Below are positions 1-21,000 of a stretch of DNA of 64,000 nucleotides, piece after piece. Below the pieces are notes generated by a model. That model had not been told where the DNA came from, made no database searches, and was given only the letters and a program-made list of their open reading frames with translations. How positions within the stretch are numbered: position 1 is the stretch's first letter; each line of letters starts with the position of its first letter. The DNA is from Desmodesmus armatus (lineage: Eukaryota; Chlorophyta; Chlorophyceae; Sphaeropleales; Scenedesmaceae), in the NCBI GenBank assembly GCA_007449985.2, contig VIIQ02000565.1, forward strand, positions 558,001 through 622,000. Reading direction: 5' to 3'. A program made the translations under genes and the position numbers.

Positions 1-215
1 GTCATCCCGGATCCAATGCATCAACCGACACCAAAACTTTGAGTTGATCGAACATGAATGTAAAAGATTGATGTGCTTGGATGGCCTGTCACCTTTGCTG
101 CTGCCAGCCAGACAGATGGCACGCTGTTCAACAGTGCTGCTATGCTGGTGGTTGCTGCTGCAGCAGCTCCTTGTTTGACCGAAAGAGCAGCAGCATGACT
201 CATCCTATCACTCAC

Positions 216-349
216 TTGCCCTCTGCTAGCCACTGCTTTCGAAGCACCAACGCCCGGCGTCTTGACAGGACTGGGGGCAGGTATCTGCCTGGTGCTACCT
301 TTCTGAACTGCAGTGCTGCTTCGCCCAGCCGCCGCAGTATGTGCGACAT
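216..349 (-). CDS. Probable mitochondrial ribosomal protein (mL59-like), first exon, partial
   Basis: A minus-strand ATG at 349-347 opens 44 codons ending at a GTGAGT donor (215-210) in phase 2. The peptide is short and basic: it begins MSHILRRLGEAAL and contains GRYLPPVLSRRRALVLRKQW, a Pro-Pro then Arg-rich then LRK pattern that resembles the N-terminal region of mL59-type mitochondrial ribosomal proteins. This is recognition by eye only. The next exon was not identified in the 215 bases left before the window edge, so the gene probably continues to the left. It is head-to-head with the FMC1-like gene at 849, another mitochondrial protein, which supports a mitochondrial role. Alternative: any small basic mitochondrial or nucleolar protein. 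Confidence 0.4.
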
Positions 350-848
350 GACTTGTTACGGCTGATGCAACAGTGTTGTGGGCCTGATTGGAGGGCAGGG
401 GTATGCAGATTGGTCACAGCAGAGCAGCGATCTGCAGCAGCTACTGTCACCCAATTGTCAACGACACGGGATGTATCGTGAAAAGGAACCCTTTCATTTA
501 CAAGCAAATCAAACAGAGAAATGATTGATTCGTGTTGAGAGCACGAAAGCAACCAGAACTGGTGACCTGGTTACAACGGCAGTTGCGAACAGTAGCGTGC
601 TTGTTGACAAGCATGTCACCAATCAATGCAGCAAACATGCTCGGACATCACTCAGAAGGGCGTTTTGTAGACCCGCTCAAACTAGGCTCGAAGCCTTTTG
701 GTAGTGTGATCCTCCTTTGATCTAGGCTGGCACTGTGCTGCTGGTGCTGCTTTAGGTGCTCGTCCACGTCGCGAGTTATCACAAGCAACACCTGTTCTTC
801 GTCCATCCCATCCAGCAAAGCGTCAGCAGCGTCACACAGGCTGCCAGC
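350..848. promoter_or_regulatory. Shared upstream region of two divergent genes
   Basis: About 500 bases separate the two divergent ATGs (349 on minus, 849 on plus). No convincing TATA box or other named element was seen. Inferred to hold both promoters and 5' leaders. An in-frame upstream ATG at 756 could lengthen the plus-strand protein by 31 residues. Confidence 0.3.
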
Positions 849-1818
849 ATGTCCAAGCAGCAGCATCCAAAGGCAGTTCTGCGGCTGCTGCTCCGCGTCG
901 TGGACAAGCACATAACCTCAGTTGCGGGCAACCAGCAGTGGAGGCAGCACGTGCTGCAGCAGTTCAGGCAGCACAGGGATGCAGATCCCGTGCAGCAGCA
1001 GCGGTTGCTGCTAATGGCACAGGAGTATGCTGACCTTGTTAGAAACATCGCTCACCATCAAGTAGGTCTGGAGCTCCATGGTTCCCTGGCTTTCCTGTAT
1101 CTTTGTTCTATTGTTATCAAATTCTCATTCTTGCCAAGGGTGTTTCTGAGCTCAAACCACAGTCATGCACAGATGTTACTGATGGGGGCTCAAAAGTATA
1201 TGAAAACATACTGCCACAGCAGCTGTGACAGCAGCAGGGTAGCTAAGGGACAGCCACACTCGCATGTGCTATGAAGGAAAGTTTGCTTTGCAAACCGGGT
1301 GTGCCACCAGCTGTCGTCATCTTTCCTGTCTCTGTGCCTGTTGCTGTGTCCTGGTCACACACCTGACTGCCTTTGGGGGAAGGGGGTTTTGCAAGTGGAT
1401 GCTTCCACCGCTGGGTTTTTTGACCCACACAACAGCTGTACCCCATCCAGGGCATCGGCTTGATAGAATTTTGTTTGTGGCTCAAGACTGAGAACGGTGC
1501 TTGTGTTTTGCTTCAGTAGCTGTGTGACGCTCATCACTCTGCTGTCGATGCTGTTGTGACCTGCGTTGGCCTTTTTGCAGGAGTTGTTAGACAGCTACAA
1601 CATTGGAAAGGACCCCGAAGCGCGAAACAAACAAATGGTGGAGAAAACAGCAGCACGTGTGGGCTTCAAACTCCCAGATGCAGATACCACTAGACCGCAG
1701 GACACCAGCAAATGCATCCCACACTTGCAGCCGGGACAGCAGCAGGAGCAGCAGCAGCACCAGCAACACCAGCTGGGCAGTGCGCAGCAAGACGCACAGG
1801 GCATGGCGGCATCCGGCG

Positions 1819-1849
<31 letters not shown>

Positions 1850-1913
1850 CGCGTCGGTGCCAGGGCTGCAGGACAGTACGCATGGAGCTGCTGTGTTGGC
1901 AGCAGCTGGATGA
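849..1913 (+). CDS. FMC1-like mitochondrial ATP synthase assembly factor (LYR family)
   Basis: Two exons, 849-1061 and 1581-1913, joined in phase 0 (donor GTAGGT, acceptor TTTTTGCAG), giving about 181 residues. The N-terminal helix has the FMC1/LYR layout (LRLLLRVVDKH, then a Trp-Arg helix and QEYADLVRNI), and exon 2 opens with ELLDSYNIGKDPEARNKQ and ends the conserved part at VGFKLP, the typical end of plant and animal FMC1. The last 70 or so residues are a Gln/Ser-rich tail encoded by CAG repeats and are not part of the family core. FMC1 proteins act in the mitochondrial matrix in F1 assembly. The 519-base intron carries a copy of the polyG-hairpin dispersed repeat (1371-1425). The start at 849 fits the family; 756 is also in frame and might add a targeting segment. 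Confidence 0.75.
1371..1425 (+). repeat. Dispersed polyG-hairpin repeat, copy A
   Basis: G-rich tract followed by GCAAGTGGATGCTTCCACCGC, in the intron of the FMC1-like gene. It aligns with copies at 13084, 24204, 35216, 49309 and 59357. The core can form the small stem GTGGA/TCCAC. Confidence 0.7.
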
Positions 1914-3028
1914 CCCCCCTGCACAGTTGCCAAGCTGTTGAGGTCGCAATATGCTGCCTAGCTCCTATTTGTTTCGTCGTTGCATAGGTTTTGTTGCTGC
2001 TGTGCAGTCGGCAGTGCTTCTGGCGAAGCCTCTGACTTATTCTGGTTCTGGTGTATTTTGTGTTGGTAAGGAAGATCGAAGCGTATCGTATGAGCAGCTG
2101 CTGCGCTGGCTGTTTTGTGCCACAAAACAGCAAAACAAGCGAAGTTTGCTTGGCGCTACTGCTGGGCAGTACAGAGCTGATTGGCTCATGGTGTTTGATG
2201 CGCACCATGCGGTGATGTGTTGTGGTGCTGTTGGTGCTCTGATTTGGCCAGCCCTGCTGCCTTGCAGCTTGATGCTCGGGATCATATGGATTGTATTGCT
2301 GATGCAGCTGGACATGCTGCAGTTGTACATTTCAAAAAGTCTTTGGCAACAGGGCCAGCACAGCACAGCATGAGGCGGGCGCTGCACACACATACGCGTG
2401 GTGCGCATGCTAGGAACCCAACATGCCAAGAGGAAAGTAGTTGTAGACACAACACCAGAACGTCATGACTCGTGGTGCATGGTACACATGCAGCTGGTTG
2501 TGCTGAAGCACGCAGGGATCAAGCAGGTTGATCAATGATGCCAGACATTCTGCATATGATTGTCTTGCGCCACACACTCCACAATAAGGGCCGGCATAAC
2601 ATTGCCACAGTAGTGGCACAGTCAGCCCGTGGCACAGTCAGCCCGCCACTCCTCTTCGCTGTGATCTCCAAATCATGCAAAGTCATGACCACAAAACCAC
2701 AACATGGACGTCTACTGTCTGCTTGCCCTGCCAGAGGTACTACTGCCGTAGTGGTATTGCCTCCTAGGCATCACTACTATGACTACTGCTACTACTCAAC
2801 TGGGTCACGGCCACGCCTGACTGCCCTTTTCTGGAGCCAAACTATGATCATAGGGCATAATCCACAAGCAAGGGCCACAGAGCAACACAACGCCACCTGC
2901 ATATCAACCTGCGCAACTGCAAAGCATCACGCTGTACTTGTACCACACCCACAGTGTCTAAAAAGGCCTGCACACAACCCTAGAGACCGCTACCACTGCC
3001 GCCCAGCCTAGCACCACCCCCATAGTGT
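1914..3028. other. Intergenic region between convergent genes
   Basis: No gene with supporting exon structure was found. Open frames here are short, disagree between strands and show no recognisable motif. It holds the 3' flanks of the FMC1-like gene (+) and of the reelin-like gene (-). A short direct repeat (GTGGCACAGTCAGCCCG) occurs twice at about 2613-2644. Confidence 0.5.
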
Positions 3029-3912
3029 CTAAAGGGGCCTGGCAGGGAAGGTGATGTCATCCAACCACAAATTGTTGCCACCAAAGCACGGGTTGTACTG
3101 AATCACGCCCGGCGCTACAGCCGGCGGCACCACATAATCCCAGCGCACTGCGAAAGCGCCACAGGACGCACTGACCGGCAACGGCACGTGTACCACTTCA
3201 TAAGAGTTTGGCACCATCTCTGTAGCCTTCAGGGTCCAAAACTGCTTCCAGTAGTTGCCATCGCAGGAGAAGGACAGCTTCAGGGGACCTGTCGGGCACT
3301 CTTCGGAGGTTTCAAGGTAGTACCAGAAGTCCAGAGTTCTGTCGGTGGTGCCGTCCCACCTGAGAGGAGTGGAGGTTTGGGTGGAGGGGGGTGAGGCGAG
3401 CCATGGTGGGGTGTGTGTTGTTGGTTTGTAGGGGTGAGGGCGGGTGGGTGGCTGGGGGGCACGTGGGGCCCAGAAAGCACGCTTCTCAGTGTGCGGCACA
3501 CTCAGTGAGGTTGTGGTGAGTGCAACACATCATTGCATGCATGCATGGCCCCTGCTTGGGGACCCCCTGCTTAGCCGCTGGTACATTATTGGCCTCTGGG
3601 AGATATTTTGTCAATATTATAAATCTCAACAATTGTTATTAATATATTATCAAAGTTGCCTTCCCACCTGAGCACTGCGGTCTCTGCAGTCCTGGGCTTT
3701 TCTGGGTTGAGGCGCATCGCGTAGCGGCTCTCCTCAGTGCCTCTGCCGCCATGCATGATATCCCCAATCTGCTTCCACAGCCCAGGTGTTATGGCCTTGG
3801 CGTTGCTATCCTCTCGGGGTTTGAACTCCTCTGTAAACCTTGCACTGACTGCTTGCAGCAGCACCACCATCAGGACAAGGGCGGTGAGTTCCTTTGCTGC
3901 TTTCGCCATCAT
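3029..3912 (-). CDS. Small secreted protein with reelin-like jelly-roll domain
   Basis: Two exons: 3912-3668 and 3359-3029, 191 residues. Exon 1 ends GTGCTCAG before a GTGGGA donor and exon 2 starts GTGGGACGG after a CTCCTCTCAG acceptor, restoring the codons for VLRWDGTT. Residues 1-24 are a signal peptide (LTALVLMVVLLQAVSA). The rest has the order seen in reelin-repeat or MAM-like beta-jelly-rolls: an LWKQIGD strand, a loss-of-colour strand ending TAVLRWDG, LDFWYYLE, a Cys-containing KLSFSCDGNYW strand, VVHVPLP, FAVRWDYV and a final CFGGNNLWLDDITF. Inferred to be extracellular, a carbohydrate- or protein-binding module. It is convergent with the FMC1-like gene. The family name is a judgement from strand order; a fold search could change it. 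Confidence 0.65.
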
Positions 3913-6189
3913 GTGGGCCTTCGGAAAGGGATGTCGGCCTGCACAGGCAGAAACATTTATTTGCAGGTTTATCCAGGGGGGGGGCAGTCTGGGTGCTGGA
4001 CAGCACCATGTCGGACCTTGCCCTGAAAATTTCAGGGTGTATTATATGCAATAACAGCTTTAATTTGACCTAAATTGCAGGAAATCTGAGAGGGTTTATG
4101 CAGGGGGGGGGGGTGGGGGGGGTGGTCTGGGCCTGTTTCACTTTTCTGCACAGGGTTCAGTAACTTTTCTGTCAGCAGCCCGATAAAGGCTGTATGCGGC
4201 TCATGTCAAAGCTTACATCATATGCTATCGATTGATGCCCTTTTTGTGCCTTCACAATACCTATCAGGCTACCATGAGGGCCCAGAAAGGCAGCAGCACA
4301 GCGGCGGTTGACTGCTGGTTGAGGGCAGAGGCCCAGTGTGTTGGTGCTGCTTATTGTGAAACATCAGCGTGGTGTGGGTATGTCCTAACGTAATATAGAC
4401 AGCCCATTCCAGTGCTGTTCAGCACTCTCGGGCCCCGTCCAGAACGAACAATGCATTGATCGATGTGTGATCAAATTTCAAAGTTCAGACCTCAGGAAAG
4501 CTTGCAGCACCCTTTCAAGAGTGCGTAAGCTTCAATTAATACATATATAAACTATATGAACCATCCCGTGGCCTCGGAACGCAGGTTTACGGGGGATGGG
4601 GGGGGTGGGGGGTGTCTGGCCCTGTTTCCACTTTTCTGTCATGGTGTCCGGCACTTTCCTGCACGCCCCCCCCTTGGTTTATCAGTAATGTAATGTACTG
4701 TAATGTACTGCATGCTGCTCTGGCCTAAAGCTGCATCGCTTAAACATTGCGTGTTGCTCGATATCGCATGATGCGTTTGCTGTTGCTGCTGCTGCTGTGC
4801 CATATGCATTACACCATGTACCTGGGTGCAACGGTATGAGTGCCTCACGATGCTGACGCAGTTTGCCGCTTGAGAAATGCAGACAACAAGATAAGCACAC
4901 CAGACAGGAAAGAACAGAACCGAGCTGACCAGACTATAGTCTCAGCAACAAGCGACCACAAGCCCCTTCGCAATTGATTGCCAAAGATGTTTTGTTGTTG
5001 TGAGTTTGAGTTAGATTTAGAAACAACAGCGAGGAATATACATTGCAGGGACTGATGGTGGTTTCGGAGTTCAAGGTCGGCGTTCACACGGCCTTCGACG
5101 ATGACGCCATGCCGTTGGCCCTGCTCAAACATGCACGAATCGACATTTCGCAGCTTGATTTGAGATTGTCGTTACTTTGTCTGTATATCTTGAGTCACCC
5201 GTGCCCTGTCACCCCGAGTCCCAGACTAGCAGTTACGGCCAGATGACATTTTTTGAAGGAACCTCGAGAGTAGACTTTTTCAAACGCAAACTACATCATG
5301 TGCAAAACTAACACTGCAACAGGAAGCCTGGCACGTGAGGCGCTACGAGGGAGGGGCAAGTAAAGCCAGAAGTCTGCGACGTGCACACAACTGTGAGTGC
5401 AAGATGCAGCTGCTGGGGCAGAACATCACATGCTTGCAGCATGATTGCGTCGACGAACCAGACCCGCCTTGCACCCCTCAACAACAACAGTGGGTCAAAA
5501 GCAAACTGCTGCAACTCAGTGTGTGCATTTTTGCGCGGAGTGGCGGCAGAAAGATATGCACTCTGGGCTGCTGCTACAAATCAACGGGGTCGCGTATCTA
5601 ATAAAACGGCCACACCTAGTGCTGGGTTCTCTTGCCATGTCAGCACACACATGCGACACAAGCTGGAAGGGCAAGGCTTCAAGGCACTAACTCACTCCAG
5701 CATCCAGCGCTTTGACAAACATGCACCAACCCAAACCCTCATACACACTGGGTGAACTTCCATGTGTTGGTGGCCTTGTATTGGGCACACCAAAGGCATA
5801 AGGCAAACAGATCCATGCCTAAAATGCGGTCTCAATGCATTCAGCATTGTAGAGCAACAACCACCAACGATTGCAATGTTTAGTTCAATTGCAGGGCCAA
5901 CACTCCATGGATGGCGCTGCCTCGCTCAACGTGTAAGCGCCCATGGGTTGTGGTGCCTCATGCGCCCCAGAGGCAATCACAACTTCTGCAAACATAACCT
6001 TCGTTTGGGTCTATTGCACACGTAAGACTCACACACCTATGTCTAACACATGTAGGTTGAAAGGATCCCAAACGGGAAACACACGTGCCATTCAGCCTTG
6101 ATGATCCTGAGGGATACCTCAGAACCTTCATATGCAGGCAACCATCGGTGGCAGCACCTTGACGCTCACTCTCCTAAATGAGAAGAGTG
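3913..6189. other. Intergenic region with a duplicated polyG block
   Basis: No convincing gene. Two blocks, about 4095-4175 and 4585-4665, share a polyG/GTGGGG tract followed by TCTGG(G/C)CCTGTTT(C)CACTTTTCTG, so one is a degenerate copy of the other. A CAG-type run lies at 4780-4797. A segment near 5047-5140 has an intron-acceptor-like TTGCAG and open frames on both strands but no recognisable product. The region should contain the promoter of the reelin-like gene (left) and the 3' flank of the subtilase (right). Confidence 0.4.
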
Positions 6190-16952
<10,763 letters not shown>

Positions 16953-17179
16953 AGCTCTCAGGTCCGACTCTTATGACGTAAAGGCTTTGAAAATGATTCA
17001 AGTTGATGAAGGTTGTGGTCGCAGGATGTTCCGCTCCTTCTTGATAGCTTATCGGCCAGAAGTGCTCGGTGAGTACCGCGTGTCGACCGTCCCGCAGATT
17101 GTCACCAACGAGACGACGTTGCAGCAATAGATGCTGTACTGGCTGTGACAGTGAGCAGTAGAGGCCCACTGGCCACTTC

Positions 17180-17904
17180 CTAGTCTCGGCTGATCGTGAA
17201 CTTCTGGGACCGGCAGTAACATCCCATAATGACAGGCTGAGTTCCCTGGGGCGAGGCAATATGACATGACAACAAACGAACTTGATGGGATGGCTTTTGT
17301 GTGTGTGGGGGGGGCGTGTGTGGGGCGGGGTATAAATGGTGGTGGGGGCGGGGCATTGGGGGGGCGTGCACTGACACACAGGTGGGTGAATGGGTGAGTG
17401 GTGGTGTTGGGGTGGGGTGGGGCGGGGGGGGGGGGGAGGTCTCGATTGGATGAGTGTTTGGGTGGGTGGGTGGAGGGGGTGTGGGAGGGCGAGGGGCGGG
17501 GGTGGGGTAGGAGGCTCCTACTAGGAACATCGCGGCCCTGGTGCCCTGGTACTCCGCCATCATGACCACCGTGGTGCTCTGAGACATGTACTCCTTGGAC
17601 TGGGAGGGATCTTTAAATTGAGTCAAGACTTTTGTCTCAGCAGTTCATCTATGGGATCATGCTGCGCAGAGGAAGTGATCCCTCAACAAGCCTCGCCCTA
17701 GACAGGAATTTGACATGCCACACACAATCCCATTAGAAACAGTTAGTGTTGAGTAATTCTCTTCTGTGTGGTTGTTTTGCGGAGGTTGCCCCGATGAAAC
17801 TAACCATGACTAACCTTGGATTTTGACCGATGCCAGGCCAGCTTACGATCTGCCTCCAGGCGGCAGCATAGCTTCAATCGTGATTTCTCAGAACTGTAAC
17901 GCAT
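17180..17904 (-). CDS. Small unrecognised gene, three exons
   Basis: Exons on minus: 17904-17815 (donor GTTAGT), 17635-17522 (acceptor CTGCTGAG, donor GTAGGA), 17245-17180 (acceptor CGCCCCAG), all in phase 0, about 89 residues. The product is basic at the start (RYSSEKSRLKL, LEADRKLAWHRSKSK), has a middle segment VVMMAEYQGTRAAMFL and ends VIMGCYCRSQKFTISRD. The open frame continues upstream of the first ATG (DWRHANAITEQEAVRNDM), so the true start may lie nearer 17960. The product is not recognised. It is head-to-head with the phosphatase gene (ATG at 18041), 137 bp apart, so the two may share a promoter. The intron 17246-17521 is strongly C/A-rich on the minus strand. Confidence 0.45.
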
Positions 17905-18040
17905 ATCGTTGCGGACTGCCTCCTGTTCCGTGATGGCGTTGGCATGTCGCCAGTCGCCCGATGAATGAGCGTCTGACCTTCACTCATGCATTTTTAGACC
18001 ATACGTATCATCTAGGGTATTACCTGCGTCCAGGGGCAGC

Positions 18041-21000
18041 ATGGGCAACACCCAGTCAGTGCCTGCAGAAGGACAGGCTATCAGCAGCTCTCAGCAGCTG
18101 GAGACGTCCATACAAAGTTCTACGAAATCATGGGCCACCATGGTGCGTGACTTGGTGGCCCTTGCAACGCCACACGCCAGCAGCACAGCAGCACAGTGGG
18201 TCAAAGCAGCAGCTGTCTTCGACTGTCCTTGCAGCTGGGTTGCATGGATGGATCTTGCAGCTCAGCCCCTCAGCATGAAACTCCTACGACGCTCGAAGCA
18301 CCCTTTCAACACACACATACATCCATGCTGTTATTGCTGGTGCTGCAGGATCACACCATCTCTGGGCCATGGAGCTTCCTGGTCAAGGAGGAGGTGCAGT
18401 GCCTGTGCGAGGGCGGCAGGAACTGTTCTCACGAGAACCCAGCACGACAGCAGGCACCCAATGCTATCGCAGGACTGCACAGCAGCTGGGTTGGCGACCA
18501 GGTGCTGGCCATGGCCCGGCCATGGCAGGAGAATGTGCTGAAGCACGATGTGGTGGCCCAGTTCAAGCAGCACAACATCGGAATGATTCTCAACCTGCAG
18601 GAAGTGCGTTCTTGCTGCTGCAATGGAGCAGCTGCTTTTCAAAACCACAGCATCAGCTGACTCACTTGGTCAACAAAGCTAGGCAGGGGCCTTGCACGCA
18701 GATGCTGCGCACAGACCTGTGAGCGGTGCAGCAGTGCAGGACAGCAATCGCATGGGGTCCCTGGGCTCTGTAGCGATGTGCGCAAGCCAGCGCCATGCGC
18801 AGCAGCCCTGCACCTTCTAGCAGCGCCACGCTGCTCTTGCTATGAGTGATCCATAAGCTAGCCCACATCCTGCAAGACACATTGCAACCAGCCAGCGCAT
18901 GTCACCAGGGCCCCACCACGCAACGCTACCGCAAGTCTGGGGTATCTGACCGTACAGCTGTGCAACACACGCTCACATACAGCATCCTGCTGTCCCTGCC
19001 TCTGCAGGTGGGTGAGCACGACAGCTGCGGCCCTGGCAACCTTGCAGTGAGCGGGTTCACCTACAACCCTGAGACCTTCATGGCAGCCAGGATCGGCGTG
19101 TACAACATCAGCTGGAGGGACATGGGCGTGCCCACGCTGGAGAAGATAATGGACATTGTGCAGGTGGGTTGCTGCGCAACGGGCGGCCGTTGGGTGGCAG
19201 CCGGGGTGGATTGTGTGCTGGCCCAATCCTGCAGGGCTGTGCAGCTACACTGGCAGAGGGGAATGCTGGACGGGCGTGCTGGCAGCGTGTGTGTGGGTAC
19301 CACAGCAGCACAGGACGTCATAGCTTCAGCACCAGAGGGCGGCAGGTTTTCAGGCAGTGCGGAATGACGGAAGCAGTGCTGTTGCTGATGCAGCATGCCA
19401 GTTGACAGGGAGTCTGACTGGCTGTAGTTGGAAGCATCCAGGGCTTGATGGCAGCAGCAGCACCAGCTGGAACAGCGACCATACGCAGCATGCAGCAGCC
19501 GTCACCGAGCCGTCACAACGAGCCCGGAATCCCTTGCAGCTGTGCCATCAGCAGCAGGCATCCTGTGAATGGCTGTGTGCAGTACAGTACAGTACACAGT
19601 CCTGATGCTGACGTGCTGTTGCTGCCTCTATCACGTTCTGCCACAGATCATGCAGTACACCACGATGGTGGAGTGCAGGAAGGTGGCGGTGCACTGCCAC
19701 GCAGGCCTGGGCCGCACAGGGCTGGCTATTGCATGCTTCCTGGTGGCCAGCGGCCAGGCCTGCAGCGCAGCCAAAGCAATTGAGATGGTGCGGGCGGCAC
19801 GGCCGGGGTCCCTGCAGACGCAGACGCAGGTCATGTTTGTGTCCATCTTTGAGCAGTACCTGCAGCACCTGAGGTGGGTGGGTTTTGTGGGGATAATGAC
19901 GGGCAGTGACGATGCATCAGAGCCAGGCAGCTGCGCCGTGCTTCTTCCGGGGTTATGAGGTTTGCTTTGCACTGCAATTCAGTCTTCAGTGTTGAGTTGT
20001 GTTGCAGCAAATCAGGTATGAGTTGGTTGACAGCAGGCACGGCAGCGCAGCAGCAGCAGCGGAGGGGTTGGCAATGAACATGGCGACTGGGATGTTTACC
20101 GTTTCAGCACGCCCAAGACGGTGGAGTGCATGCACGATCACGTGGCACCTGATTGCAGCAGAAGGGAGAGTTGTGGGCATGTTCAACCTGTGCTGAGCAA
20201 AGATGCAGGGCCGTGCGCTGTCCTACACTGTGATACGTGCCGTGCTGTGCCATGTGGTGTCCTGCATCGTTCGGCTGTGTGGTTGTGCATGCCTGTGGAT
20301 GATGCATGTTCACGCGGTAGCCCTCACGCACCTCAGATTCCGGAACACTTTATTGCGTGCATGCTGCGCTGTGACATGCAACGTCGTGCAATGCCTGGTT
20401 GTGCTGATGCCTTCAGGTGTCTGTTCAAGGTGTGGCGGACTTGAAGCACCTGAACCTCGGAAGCACCAACTACAGTGTGCTGTGCTGTGCTGTGACATGT
20501 TGTGCCCTGCTGTGTTTGGCTGTGACCCCCCCACCCCCACCAAAGGTGCCTGTTCAAGGTGGCGGACTTGAAGCGCCTCAGCCTCGGCAACACCAACTAC
20601 AGTGTTCTGTGCTAAGCTGTGCTATGACATGTTATGTCCTGCTGTGTTTGGCTGTGACCCCCCCCCCCCTACCACCACCACAGGTGCCTGTTCAAGGTGG
20701 CGGACCTGAAGCACCTCAGCCTCGGCAACACCAACTACATCGTCACCAAGGTCTGCCGTAGGATCAGCCGCAGCATGTCGGGGCAGCACCAGGCCAGCAG
20801 CGCCAGCACACCAGACGCGCTGGCGGCAGCAGCAGCGGCACTGGGACCCCTCGCCTTCACGCCCACAGGTCAGTTTGCTTGCCGGGCCTCATCGGGTTGC
20901 ACTACAACGGCAACGCAACGCCCACAGGTGCTGCCTTACGGCTGTGTCCTGCAGCGCTGGCTGCGTGTGTCGTGGGAAGTCGCCTGCAGCATCAACGACA

